NCBI GenBank assembly: GCA_026014845.1
Contig: JAOZHM010000200.1
Span: forward strand, 1 to 5,063
Source: Candidatus Bathyarchaeota archaeon
GTDB lineage: Archaea > Thermoproteota > Bathyarchaeia > Bathyarchaeales > Bathycorpusculaceae
Reading direction: 5' to 3'
Length of the DNA: 5,063 nucleotides
Part shown: one piece after another, positions 1 through 5,063 of the stretch
Numbering within the stretch: position 1 is the stretch's first letter
How the letters are laid out: each line of letters opens with the position of its first letter
Program-made: the position numbers and the translations under genes
Notes under the pieces: model-generated
The model's database searches: none
What the model was told of the DNA's origin: nothing
What the model saw: only the letters and a program-made list of their open reading frames with translations

Positions 1-920
1 TGGGCTCGCTCAACAGATGTTGACGAAAGCTCGTCTGAAAGGATACCTGCAGCATAATATGGCAAACTGTGAGCTTCATCAAAAATGCAGTTTACATCCT
101 CCACTTTTATTCCTGCTCTTCCAAAAATCGAGTTCCTAACAGAATCAACTAAAATGTAATTGTAGTTGCCAACAATGATGTCAGCATACTTTGCGAGAAC
201 CTTAGTAAGCTCGTAAGGACAAAGACGCTCATCAACGCTTGTCTCATACACTTCATCTGGAAGCAAGGGACCAGTTTTCTTAATCTTGTCAACAACATTG
301 TAGGCACGCCAGCTTAGCCTCCTTCCTTTGTAAGTTCTCTCATAATACTCACAAGTATTCCCAAAAGCTCCGCCCTTCAAGTTTCTGCAGTATTGAAGAA
401 AGCCGCGATAGCTTATGTTCCTAAACCTTGCATTCTCTCGCACATGGGGACACATTCCCATCTTGCTCTTGAAAATAGACGCAACAAAGTTAATGCCTGA
501 ATATTCCTTGATTCTCTTAAGCTCCCTACAATAGATTTCAAGCTGATTCCGCGTTCTGGTCAGCGCAATAAGCCGCCCAACAGAGTCATTCAACTCTTTA
601 GCCATGAAAAACGCTGTCAAAACGGAAATGGATTTGCCAGTGCCGCATGGAGAAGAAAGCAAGCCAATCTTTCTGTTCTTAATGACGTTAAAGACGAAGT
701 CTATTGCATCACGTTGGAAAGGACGAAAATCGTCGTAAGGAAAGAATCTTTCAATGCCAGATTTGTCTTTTTTCTGAACTTGCCTCGAAGGCTGTTTAAC
801 AACAACATGTTTTTTTCTTAAGAAGCTTCCGCATTCTCTGCAAAAGAGACTGTTCTGGTAATCTTCAACAGAATGAACCGCGCCGCAGCGGGGACAAACA
901 TACCTTATTTTTCGAGGCAA
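1..920 (-). CDS. XPD/Rad3-like superfamily 2 DNA helicase with N-terminal zinc ribbon (partial, 3' end off window)
   Basis: The first 306 residues are visible; the gene continues past position 1. Translation from TTG at 920 gives a zinc ribbon (C9-x2-C12, C27-x2-C30), a PFQRDAI segment near residues 67-73 resembling the family's Q-motif region, a Walker A motif SPCGTGKS at 90-97 (K96), and motif II DEAH at 281-284. Between them lie four cysteines, C157, C178, C190 and C234, spaced as expected for the 4Fe-4S ligands of XPD/DinG helicases, followed by a NYNYIL segment. Known members are ATP-dependent 5'-3' DNA helicases acting in repair. The zinc ribbon fused in front is not part of core XPD and may help bind nucleic acid (inference). 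The TTG start is forced: the codon just upstream in frame is TAA, and no ATG or GTG lies ahead of the ribbon. A weak AGGT sits nine bases before it. Helicase motifs III-VI and domain 2 are not visible, so activity and subfamily cannot be settled. Confidence 0.92.
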   Translation of the reverse strand, partial: MPRKIRYVCPRCGAVHSVEDYQNSLFCRECGSFLRKKHVVVKQPSRQVQKKDKSGIERFFPYDDFRPFQRDAIDFVFNVIKNRKIGLLSSPCGTGKSISVLTAFFMAKELNDSVGRLIALTRTRNQLEIYCRELKRIKEYSGINFVASIFKSKMGMCPHVRENARFRNISYRGFLQYCRNLKGGAFGNTCEYYERTYKGRRLSWRAYNVVDKIKKTGPLLPDEVYETSVDERLCPYELTKVLAKYADIIVGNYNYILVDSVRNSIFGRAGIKVEDVNCIFDEAHSLPYYAAGILSDELSSTSVERA

Positions 921-961
921 TTATTCCAAACCTAGATAGCAGATAGGAAAAGGATAATCAT

Positions 962-979
962 AACCTTTTCCAAAAGGTT
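962..979. repeat. 18-bp perfect inverted repeat between the deoxyribosyltransferase-like gene and the helicase
   Basis: aaccttttccaaaaggtt has two 8-bp arms around a central CC. It begins at the stop codon of the upstream gene and lies 42-59 bp before the helicase start. In RNA the two-base loop is too tight, so a 6-bp stem with a 6-base loop is more realistic. It could be a weak transcript 3'-end hairpin, followed on the minus strand by T-rich sequence, or a dimeric regulator site for the helicase. The repeat itself is seen; its role is not established. Confidence 0.5.
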
Positions 980-1401
980 TAACAAAGCTCACGTTTAAGC
1001 GCAGCTTCAAGTTCGCCAATATCTTTCAAGATTGTGTCTGAGTGAACAATTATCCATGGACTTGGATTCCCAATCCGACATATGCAGATTGTTTTCTTTC
1101 CTTTAAGTTTAGCATAGAAAAGCTCCATGCAAGTTCCAGCTGAAAGCCTCGGCAAATAAGCAATTAGAACATCACATTTTTGTATGTCTTCCAAATCCCT
1201 TCTTATGAAGCCAGCCGCTGGACCCTTCGTCCACCAGCCTGGTTCTGTTCCCTTGTATATGATTTTCTCCCGTTGCCAAGGGTCGACAGGCTCATAACCG
1301 CAACGAATACAGATTTCGCGAATAACATGCCGATAAGACTGCTCTGCCTCCACGCCTTGGATTGGACCTGAGATGAAAGCTTTTCTTTTCAATTTACTCA
1401 C
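979..1401 (-). CDS. Nucleoside 2-deoxyribosyltransferase-like protein (DUF4406/RCL-type fold)
   Basis: This is a 140-residue protein, typical in length for the family. It opens with the first strand and nucleotide-binding loop FISGPIQG (residues 9-16). A D-rich helix and strand follow (RRDLEDIQKCDVLIAYL, 67-83, D77). The signature GTCMELFYA (89-97) places E93 where the catalytic glutamate of nucleoside 2-deoxyribosyltransferases and the deoxynucleotide N-hydrolase RCL/DNPH1 lies. Such enzymes cleave or exchange the base on deoxynucleosides or nucleotides in the cytoplasm; the substrate here cannot be read from sequence. I chose GTG at 1401. An ATG at 1494 is in frame but would add 31 basic, non-conserved residues, would abut the divergent gene with no promoter space, and would lie upstream of the TATA-like element at 1447-1455. 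TTG at 1407 is another option. The helicase follows 58 bp downstream on the same strand, so co-transcription is plausible. Family call good, exact function open. Confidence 0.8.
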   Translation of the reverse strand: MSKLKRKAFISGPIQGVEAEQSYRHVIREICIRCGYEPVDPWQREKIIYKGTEPGWWTKGPAAGFIRRDLEDIQKCDVLIAYLPRLSAGTCMELFYAKLKGKKTICICRIGNPSPWIIVHSDTILKDIGELEAALKRELC

Positions 1402-1446
1402 GTTCAATTTCTTTTCTGTTGAAAGGAAAGGATTAAGAGTTCGGTT

Positions 1447-1455
1447 GTATATTTT
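1447..1455. promoter_or_regulatory. TATA-like element in divergent intergenic region
   Basis: Plus strand reads GTATATTTT and minus strand AAAATATAC preceded by CC, so both resemble an archaeal TATA box; the minus reading has a BRE-like A-rich flank. A start about 25 bp away gives leaders of roughly 20 bases to GTG 1401 on the minus strand and to TTG 1495 on the plus strand. It may serve both genes. Pattern match only, no transcript data. Confidence 0.4.
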
Positions 1456-1479
1456 GGTTTTTCTAAGGTAAATGATTGC

Positions 1480-1486
1480 GGGGAAG
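1480..1486 (+). promoter_or_regulatory. Shine-Dalgarno-like site supporting the TTG start at 1495
   Basis: GGGGAAG lies eight bases before TTG 1495. The match to the archaeal anti-SD is partial. It favours TTG over the later in-frame GTG at 1513, which has only a weak GGAA upstream. Confidence 0.4.
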
Positions 1487-1494
1487 CTTGACAT

Positions 1495-2706
1495 TTGGAA
1501 TTCCTTGATCCTGTGACTGCAGTTATTGTTTCGTTCTGTTTTCTCGGAGTAATGGTATACAAGCGTGTGAATCTTGGAATAACCTTGAACTTAACAGCCT
1601 TGCTTCTGGCTTTACTTTCACTTGACTGGCAGAGAATTCCAATAACAATTTATGAAACCTCAATTGATTTGGCTACAATTTCAGTTGTGTTTGCATCCTT
1701 CGGAATAATGCTGATCAGTCAACTTTACAAGGAAACAAAGATCATTAACGATTTAAGTGAAAGCCTGAGCAGAATAATTAAAAATTCGAAACTTTTAGTC
1801 AGCATACTTCCAGCAATAATAGGACTTCTGCCAGTCGCCGGCGGGGCATTAATGTCGGCACCGCTTGTGGAAGCTGAAACAGACAAACTCGGACTGAAAG
1901 CCGAAAAGAAAAGCTATGTAAACGTCTGGTTTAGACATACAATATTTCCAGTCTATCCCATAAGCCAAGTCCTCATACTCACAGCAAAACTCACAGGATT
2001 AACACTGACAGCCATCATTGTACGCCAAATTCCAATAGTCATATCGATGATTATTGCTGGCTACCTTATCGGATTGTGGAAAACAACATCTACAGGACGA
2101 AGAAAAGAAGATTCCAAAACGAACTTGGGTTCAGAGCTGAAACGTTTCGCGATTACATTTTCACCGATTCTGACAACAATAATAGCTGTTGTAGGTTTAG
2201 GTGTTGATGTTTCCATAGCAGCGTTTCTGGGAGTTGCAGTTCTTGTCGTAATTGCTAGACCAAGCTTCGAGGTTTTCCAAAAACCCTTCAGAAACTGGGC
2301 GACTTACGGAATTCCCTTCGCGGCTTTCGGCGCGTTTTTCCTGAGAAGCGTAGTTGAGGCAACAGAACTTTCTGAAATCTTCGGGGTATTCGTGGCTAAT
2401 GGAAGTGTTGACGATCTTTTATTGTTGATAGTTATTCCAGCTGTTTTGGCCTTTTTTGTTGGTTCTCCATTGGGAGGAGTAGCTATAAGTTACTCAATAC
2501 TGGAGGGAATAGTGGATTTCACTGTTAATAGTGCAGCGTTGCTTTACATAAGCAGTTACCTTGGATACATAATAGCGCCAACTCACCTCTGCCTAGTGTT
2601 AACTGCCGATTACTTCCAATGTTCACTCGGCAAAATCTATAAGTACTTCATACCCTCTTTGGCGATTTCATTTGCAACAGCAATACTACTTTACCTCTTA
2701 GTCTAA
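1495..2706 (+). CDS. DUF401 family (COG1906) polytopic membrane protein, probable transporter
   Basis: The protein has 403 residues with about ten to twelve hydrophobic segments, roughly at 5-22, 27-44, 57-76, 99-116, 150-166, 168-194, 219-253, 271-286, 305-322, 344-362 and 383-402. Three blocks identify the family: LPAIIGLLPVAGGALMSAPL (105-124, glycine-rich), GSPLGGVAIS (323-332), and IAPTHLCLVLTADYF (360-373 region). The charged loop around 195-217 is probably cytoplasmic. DUF401 resembles ion-transporter superfamily permeases in its paired glycine/proline-rich re-entrant blocks, but no substrate is known to me for the family. TTG at 1495 is the first possible start, since TGA occurs in frame at 1489-1491. 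GTG 1513 and ATG 1552 are alternatives, the latter losing most of the first membrane span. The gene stands alone, divergent from the deoxyribosyltransferase-like gene. A tRNA 3' remnant begins 14 bases after its stop. Family assignment strong, transport role inferred. Confidence 0.88.
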   Translation: MEFLDPVTAVIVSFCFLGVMVYKRVNLGITLNLTALLLALLSLDWQRIPITIYETSIDLATISVVFASFGIMLISQLYKETKIINDLSESLSRIIKNSKLLVSILPAIIGLLPVAGGALMSAPLVEAETDKLGLKAEKKSYVNVWFRHTIFPVYPISQVLILTAKLTGLTLTAIIVRQIPIVISMIIAGYLIGLWKTTSTGRRKEDSKTNLGSELKRFAITFSPILTTIIAVVGLGVDVSIAAFLGVAVLVVIARPSFEVFQKPFRNWATYGIPFAAFGAFFLRSVVEATELSEIFGVFVANGSVDDLLLLIVIPAVLAFFVGSPLGGVAISYSILEGIVDFTVNSAALLYISSYLGYIIAPTHLCLVLTADYFQCSLGKIYKYFIPSLAISFATAILLYLLV

Positions 2707-2719
2707 AAAGTGAAAATGA

Positions 2720-2749
2720 TGCCGAGGGCCGGGTTTCAACCTAAGACAA
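2720..2749 (-). repeat. tRNA-Phe 3'-end fragment (putative att remnant)
   Basis: Bases 2720-2736 (tgccgagggccgggttt) are identical to 5005-5021, the 3' end of the tRNA-Phe gene at the right edge. Extending to 2749 gives 26 of 30 matches, with differences at 2737 and 2742-2744. The match starts exactly at the discriminator base and covers the acceptor 3' strand, the T arm and most of the variable region, then stops. The changes break the T stem and replace the conserved T-loop C56, so it cannot be a working tRNA part. Its orientation is the same as the real tRNA. This is the expected footprint of integration into a tRNA 3' end, here at the distal end of the inserted segment. Confidence 0.75.
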
Positions 2750-2773
2750 ATGGAGATATCACCTGCAAACTCC

Positions 2774-2781
2774 TTTTTTTT
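2774..2781 (+). terminator. Oligo-T terminator downstream of the DUF401 gene
   Basis: Eight consecutive T residues on the plus strand, 68 bases after the DUF401 stop, preceded by CC and followed by more T-rich sequence near 2801. Archaeal RNA polymerase commonly terminates at such tracts. It lies beyond the tRNA fragment, so the transcript would run through that fragment in antisense. Confidence 0.5.
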
Positions 2782-2842
2782 CTACAGGTAGAGAAGAAAG
2801 TCTTTTTGATCTTTGCACTTGGACACGTTAGGATACTCCAAA

Positions 2843-2854
2843 TGCTTCGAAGCA
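2843..2854. repeat. 12-bp perfect palindrome downstream of the peptidase gene
   Basis: tgcttcgaagca reads the same on both strands and starts 24 bp beyond the peptidase stop codon. It could form a 4-bp stem with a TCGA loop in the transcript 3' end, or bind a dimeric protein. No T-run follows on the minus strand, so it is not a clear terminator. Confidence 0.35.
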
Positions 2855-2877
2855 CCCTGATATGTAAGTGTGTTCAA

Positions 2878-4914
2878 CTATTGAAAAGAAACGAGATTTA
2901 CTTTCTCAAGGTCGTGCATGAACTTCAGTACATGTTCCAGACTGGTTTTACTGTATTCTGCTGATACTGCTTTTGCGATGTCGTAAACAGTGCGTTTTCC
3001 GTCCATAAAATTGAGGATCTCATATATCTTCCTTGTGAAATCTTTGTCTTTCTTTATGATCTCCTCATACCACTCATATTCTTTTTCGCCCAATTCTCTC
3101 TTCAGAATGTCCGAATTAAGGGTGCCTTTGAACAATCGTTTTGGGATTAAGTTTTTCGATTTTTTTGCCGCCTCTGTTTCCTCTAATTGTGCAGGAAGAA
3201 CGACTCCTGCTGTTTTTATGGCATGAACCAAGTTTTCTTCGAATCGTGCAATTTCAAGCTGACCACAGTGATCTATGTCTTCCACGAATCTTGCCATGAG
3301 TTCTTCCAATTCAGAACTGTTCCCTAACCTTTTTACTGACTCTATTGCCCTTTTTTCACGGGAAACTATATGCTCCATCTTATCTTTGTAGTCGAGTGCA
3401 ATTGTAGTAAATTTCTCTGGTAACTCGGAGTTTAGGCTATTCGCCTTCTGGAGCAGAGCTGTGGCTTCTTTGCTTGCTGTCTGTAATCTTGAAATTCCTC
3501 CCCACCTCGCCAAGTTCGCCATGAAAATTGCATCCTCAACTGTGGCGTTGGCAAGGGTTAAGGCTGCAACTGTAGCTATCCAGCCGACACGTTTTAGACT
3601 GTTTTCGCTGACCTTGTCAATTGAATCCAGGCTAGTATGGTAGTATAGGTCTGGCCACTGAATAAGCATAATACATGGCACTCGAAACGTTGAGTCGTTG
3701 AACTCTGCATGGTCGCTTCCGCCGCTGAATGTGTTAATGGAATACCGAAATGTAGATGCTGAACCGAAGGGTGTCTTATGATCGAATTCTTCTACTGAAC
3801 ACTCAATGAGATTGAAAACGTAATCGTTAAGGTATGATGGATTAGAATCCGGCGTCTTGTCTAAGTTGAGCGTAGATCTGCAAAGCTCTTGATTTTGCCC
3901 CACCATATCAAGGTTCATCCCTGCAATCAGCTTGGACACCAAGTCTTCATGATGATACAGATAAGCAATAGTACCGAAAGTTTCGGGTACCCACAGAAAC
4001 CTTATCGTTCTTGCTGGCTTTTCGATTGCATCAGAATTTATGAGTGTTTGTATGGTACGGGCGACTTCTAAGAGTAAGCCGCTTCCAGAAGCGTTGTCGT
4101 TGGCGCTCGGTTTCGGGTGGCAAAGGTGAGCGATTAAAAAGATCTCTTCATCTGATTTTGAGCTTCCTTGGATTGTGGCTGTTACTACGTCTAGGTTGCT
4201 TGGAAACAGTTTTGCGTCTACCTTAGCCTTTAGTATCACGGGCTTTTGGTCTTTAAGCAACGCTCGAAGATGGTTTCCCTGTCGCTTGCTTAGGGAAAAG
4301 CCAAAGGTAACCTTGTCTAATTCTTCTTTTGTGGGCCAGATGGATTGGTAGGCGTGAGCGTCGGGTATATCAACGCTTTCTCTGACGTTTCTCATTTCGT
4401 ATGTTATGGAGTCTGTGACGACGGCGGCAGCACCATACTTGTAAACTGCTTGTTCATGAACCCGTTTCGCTCGACCTGTTGCCAAAACGAACTTGCCCTT
4501 TACATCTTTTCCTTCATAATGTTCAGGTTTGGTTCCTTCCCCTACATCAACCAGCTCGGCTGTTATGCCTTCGGATGGTGTGGAATTGCTGTAAGTGTGG
4601 AGACACGTGGGCACGTCTTCATATCTAACGATTAACTTCCTTTCAGGTTCAACCAAGTAGAGTTCGGCGGTCTTGACTTCCCAGCCAACCGGAGAAGTCC
4701 AAGTCCAATATTTTGCAGCACCGTCGGATGTAAATTGCTCGATTTTAGCATCCTTGAGGCCGATACTGTGTAGTATGTCTCTAACGTATTCCGCAGCTTC
4801 GTGGAACATTGTAGAGGCTTGGACTCGGTGGAAACGAGTAATTTGGGCAACATAAGATTTAGCAACTTGTCCCGAAAGTTCATCCTTCACTATCTTCTCA
4901 AGCTCTGTCTTCAC
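2878..4914 (-). CDS. PA-domain M28-type (DUF4910-like) metallo-aminopeptidase with C-terminal winged-helix-like domain
   Basis: The reading frame opens at GTG 4944 (688 aa), but GTG 4914 (678 aa) is preferred because AGAGGG lies six bases before it. Residue numbers here use the 688 form. A helical N-terminal region (about 11-65) precedes a PA-like insert (about 120-240, including KGKFVLATGR and GAAAVVTDS). The zinc peptidase core has AHLCHP (272-277, ligand H273), ANDNASGSG (281-289, ligand D283), VPETFGTIAYL (319-329, E321), MNLDMVGQ (343-350, D346), GGSDHAEF (408-415) and YYHTSLDS (434-441, H436). This matches the M28/DUF4910 metal-site order. Residues about 480-580 are helical and charged. 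The last 55 residues (DGKRTVYDIAKAVS at 648-661) look like a winged helix, as in the HTH_47 domain of DUF4910 proteins. No signal peptide or membrane span is seen, so a cytoplasmic peptide-trimming role is likely; substrate unknown. The gene sits alone between tRNA-end repeats, its 3' end converging on the DUF401 gene. Confidence 0.88.
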   Translation of the reverse strand: MKTELEKIVKDELSGQVAKSYVAQITRFHRVQASTMFHEAAEYVRDILHSIGLKDAKIEQFTSDGAAKYWTWTSPVGWEVKTAELYLVEPERKLIVRYEDVPTCLHTYSNSTPSEGITAELVDVGEGTKPEHYEGKDVKGKFVLATGRAKRVHEQAVYKYGAAAVVTDSITYEMRNVRESVDIPDAHAYQSIWPTKEELDKVTFGFSLSKRQGNHLRALLKDQKPVILKAKVDAKLFPSNLDVVTATIQGSSKSDEEIFLIAHLCHPKPSANDNASGSGLLLEVARTIQTLINSDAIEKPARTIRFLWVPETFGTIAYLYHHEDLVSKLIAGMNLDMVGQNQELCRSTLNLDKTPDSNPSYLNDYVFNLIECSVEEFDHKTPFGSASTFRYSINTFSGGSDHAEFNDSTFRVPCIMLIQWPDLYYHTSLDSIDKVSENSLKRVGWIATVAALTLANATVEDAIFMANLARWGGISRLQTASKEATALLQKANSLNSELPEKFTTIALDYKDKMEHIVSREKRAIESVKRLGNSSELEELMARFVEDIDHCGQLEIARFEENLVHAIKTAGVVLPAQLEETEAAKKSKNLIPKRLFKGTLNSDILKRELGEKEYEWYEEIIKKDKDFTRKIYEILNFMDGKRTVYDIAKAVSAEYSKTSLEHVLKFMHDLEKVNLVSFQ

Positions 4915-4920
4915 GGAAAA

Positions 4921-4926
4921 CCCTCT
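4921..4926 (-). promoter_or_regulatory. Shine-Dalgarno site deciding the peptidase start (GTG 4914)
   Basis: The minus strand reads AGAGGG, then six bases, then GTG at 4914. GAGGG is the best anti-SD match near either candidate start. The upstream GTG at 4944 has no comparable site and would add ten unconserved residues. Confidence 0.55.
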
Positions 4927-4950
4927 GATATGTTCTCTTAACACACACGC

Positions 4951-4968
4951 TTATGCTTAAGGTTTTGG
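4951..4968 (-). promoter_or_regulatory. Weak candidate promoter for the peptidase gene
   Basis: On the minus strand CCAAAACCTTAAGCATAA gives a BRE-like A-rich block followed by an imperfect TATA-like stretch, placing a start near 4935 and a leader of about 20 bases before GTG 4914. It lies just after the tRNA terminator. The match is poor and could be chance. Confidence 0.25.
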
Positions 4969-4974
4969 CAGAAG

Positions 4975-4981
4975 AAAAAAA
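4975..4981 (-). terminator. Oligo-T terminator downstream of tRNA-Phe
   Basis: The minus strand shows seven consecutive T residues starting 24 bases after the tRNA 3' end, followed by CTTCT. This is a usual archaeal stop signal for tRNA transcripts and separates the tRNA from the peptidase gene. It lies inside the segment bounded by the tRNA-end repeats. Confidence 0.6.
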
Positions 4982-5004
4982 GCCAAGTTGTCGCAGATCC
5001 GTAG

Positions 5005-5046
5005 TGCCGAGGGCCGGGTTTGAACCGGCGACAACCCGGTCTTCAG
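5005..5046 (-). tRNA. tRNA-Phe(GAA), 3' exon (5' part outside the window; apparently interrupted)
   Basis: These 42 bases fit tRNA positions 32-73 exactly. They comprise loop CTGAAGA (anticodon GAA at 5042-5044, with G37 and A38 usual for Phe), anticodon 3' strand CCGGG, variable TTGTC, T arm GCCGG-TTCAAAC-CCGGC, acceptor 3' strand CCTCGGC and discriminator A. No CCA is encoded. The implied 5' acceptor strand GCCGAGG and the TGTC variable end are typical of archaeal tRNA-Phe. The bases just before the loop (CGAAG on the minus strand) cannot pair with CCGGG, where CCCGG is required, so an intron or other interruption probably lies at 5047 and beyond. An intron at the usual 37/38 site is an alternative; the anticodon would then be unproven, but the required pairing between intron end and loop fails for Phe. 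The D arm and 5' end are not visible. Confidence 0.78.
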
Positions 5047-5063
5047 CTTCGCCCTCTTGTGAA
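5047..5063 (-). other. Sequence interrupting tRNA-Phe, candidate intron 3' end (partial)
   Basis: Seventeen bases adjoin the anticodon loop but do not provide the 5' anticodon stem. They contain TTC and GAAG at their ends, which could form a short intron hairpin. The bulge-helix-bulge motif that would prove an intron cannot be tested because the window ends here. Confidence 0.4.

Larger units (their letters stand above)
2750..2877. other. Noncoding gap between att-like remnant and peptidase 3' end
   Basis: No convincing gene is seen here. It contains an oligo-T tract on the plus strand, a short ACCTG/CAGGT inverted pair (2761-2765 and 2785-2789) flanking that tract, and a 12-bp palindrome at 2843-2854. 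Open frames crossing it on the plus strand run over the tRNA remnant and into the antisense of the peptidase gene, and look like chance. Confidence 0.6.
2720..5021. mobile_element. Putative remnant of a tRNA-integrated element (peptidase island)
   Basis: The segment is bounded by direct repeats of the tRNA-Phe 3' end (17 bp exact, 26 of 30 overall), with a repeat-to-repeat distance of 2,285 bp. The geometry fits tyrosine-recombinase integration: intact tRNA at one end, displaced 3' fragment at the other. It carries one protein gene, the M28-type peptidase, and no integrase, replication or plasmid gene. It is therefore either a decayed element with surviving cargo or a recombination product. 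Four mismatches suggest it is not recent. The mobile origin is inferred, not shown. Confidence 0.45.

Noticed and set aside
1180..1371. 63-residue plus-strand open frame opposite the deoxyribosyltransferase-like gene
   Set aside because: Antisense shadow of a frame holding the catalytic motif; no features of its own.
1402..1494. N-terminal extension of the deoxyribosyltransferase-like protein to ATG 1494
   Set aside because: It would add 31 basic residues ahead of the family's first strand, leave no space to the divergent gene, and run upstream of the likely TATA element.
2710..2964. 84-residue plus-strand open frame after the DUF401 gene
   Set aside because: It crosses the tRNA fragment and the oligo-T tract and ends antisense to the peptidase; it has no recognisable motif and no good ribosome site.
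2990..4855. Several 60-96 residue plus-strand open frames opposite the peptidase
   Set aside because: All are antisense shadows of a gene with a conserved metal site; none has motifs or start signals.
4632..4883. 83-residue minus-strand open frame within the peptidase gene
   Set aside because: It overlaps the peptidase N-terminal region in another frame, where the peptidase frame has clear family features.
4987..5035. 8-bp inverted pair gttgtcgc (4987-4994) and gcgacaac (5028-5035)
   Set aside because: The second arm is the tRNA variable/T-stem sequence; an 8-bp match over this distance is weak and may be chance, though it could also pair trailer and tRNA.
1..5063. CRISPR array, insertion sequence or integrase gene
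   Set aside because: No spaced repeat series, terminal inverted repeats with transposase, or tyrosine-recombinase motif was seen on either strand.

Overview
The window looks archaeal. It holds an XPD/Rad3-type helicase with an N-terminal zinc ribbon, a DUF401 (COG1906) membrane protein, frequent TTG and GTG starts, oligo-T terminators, and a tRNA gene that appears to be interrupted. A TACK-type or Bathyarchaeia-like lineage is my guess only; no marker in the window fixes it.

Layout, left to right. (1) 1-920, minus strand: the 5' part of an XPD-like helicase gene that runs off the left edge. (2) 979-1401, minus: a small nucleoside 2-deoxyribosyltransferase-like protein, 58 bp upstream of the helicase in the same direction. 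(3) 1402-1494: a divergent intergenic region with an AT-rich TATA-like element. (4) 1495-2706, plus: a DUF401 polytopic membrane protein. (5) 2720-2749: a degenerate copy of the 3' end of a tRNA gene. (6) 2750-2877: noncoding, with an oligo-T terminator and a 12-bp palindrome. (7) 2878-4914, minus: a large PA-domain, M28-type metallo-aminopeptidase with a C-terminal winged-helix-like domain. (8) 5005-5046, minus: the 3' exon of a tRNA-Phe(GAA) gene whose 5' part lies outside the window.

The most notable structure is the pair of tRNA 3' ends. Seventeen bases, starting exactly at the tRNA discriminator base, are repeated identically and in the same orientation at 2720-2736 and 5005-5021. The match extends to 26 of 30 positions. 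The intact tRNA end lies at one side and the broken 3' fragment at the far side of a 2,285-bp segment, as expected for site-specific integration into a tRNA gene. The segment's only protein gene is the peptidase, and it has no visible integrase. My reading is that it is the worn remnant of an integrative element, or cargo left after decay. The DUF401 gene and the tRNA would then once have been convergent near-neighbours.

The helicase and the deoxyribosyltransferase-like gene could be co-transcribed and might link nucleotide metabolism with DNA repair. The DUF401 transporter and the peptidase have no evident functional tie to that pair.
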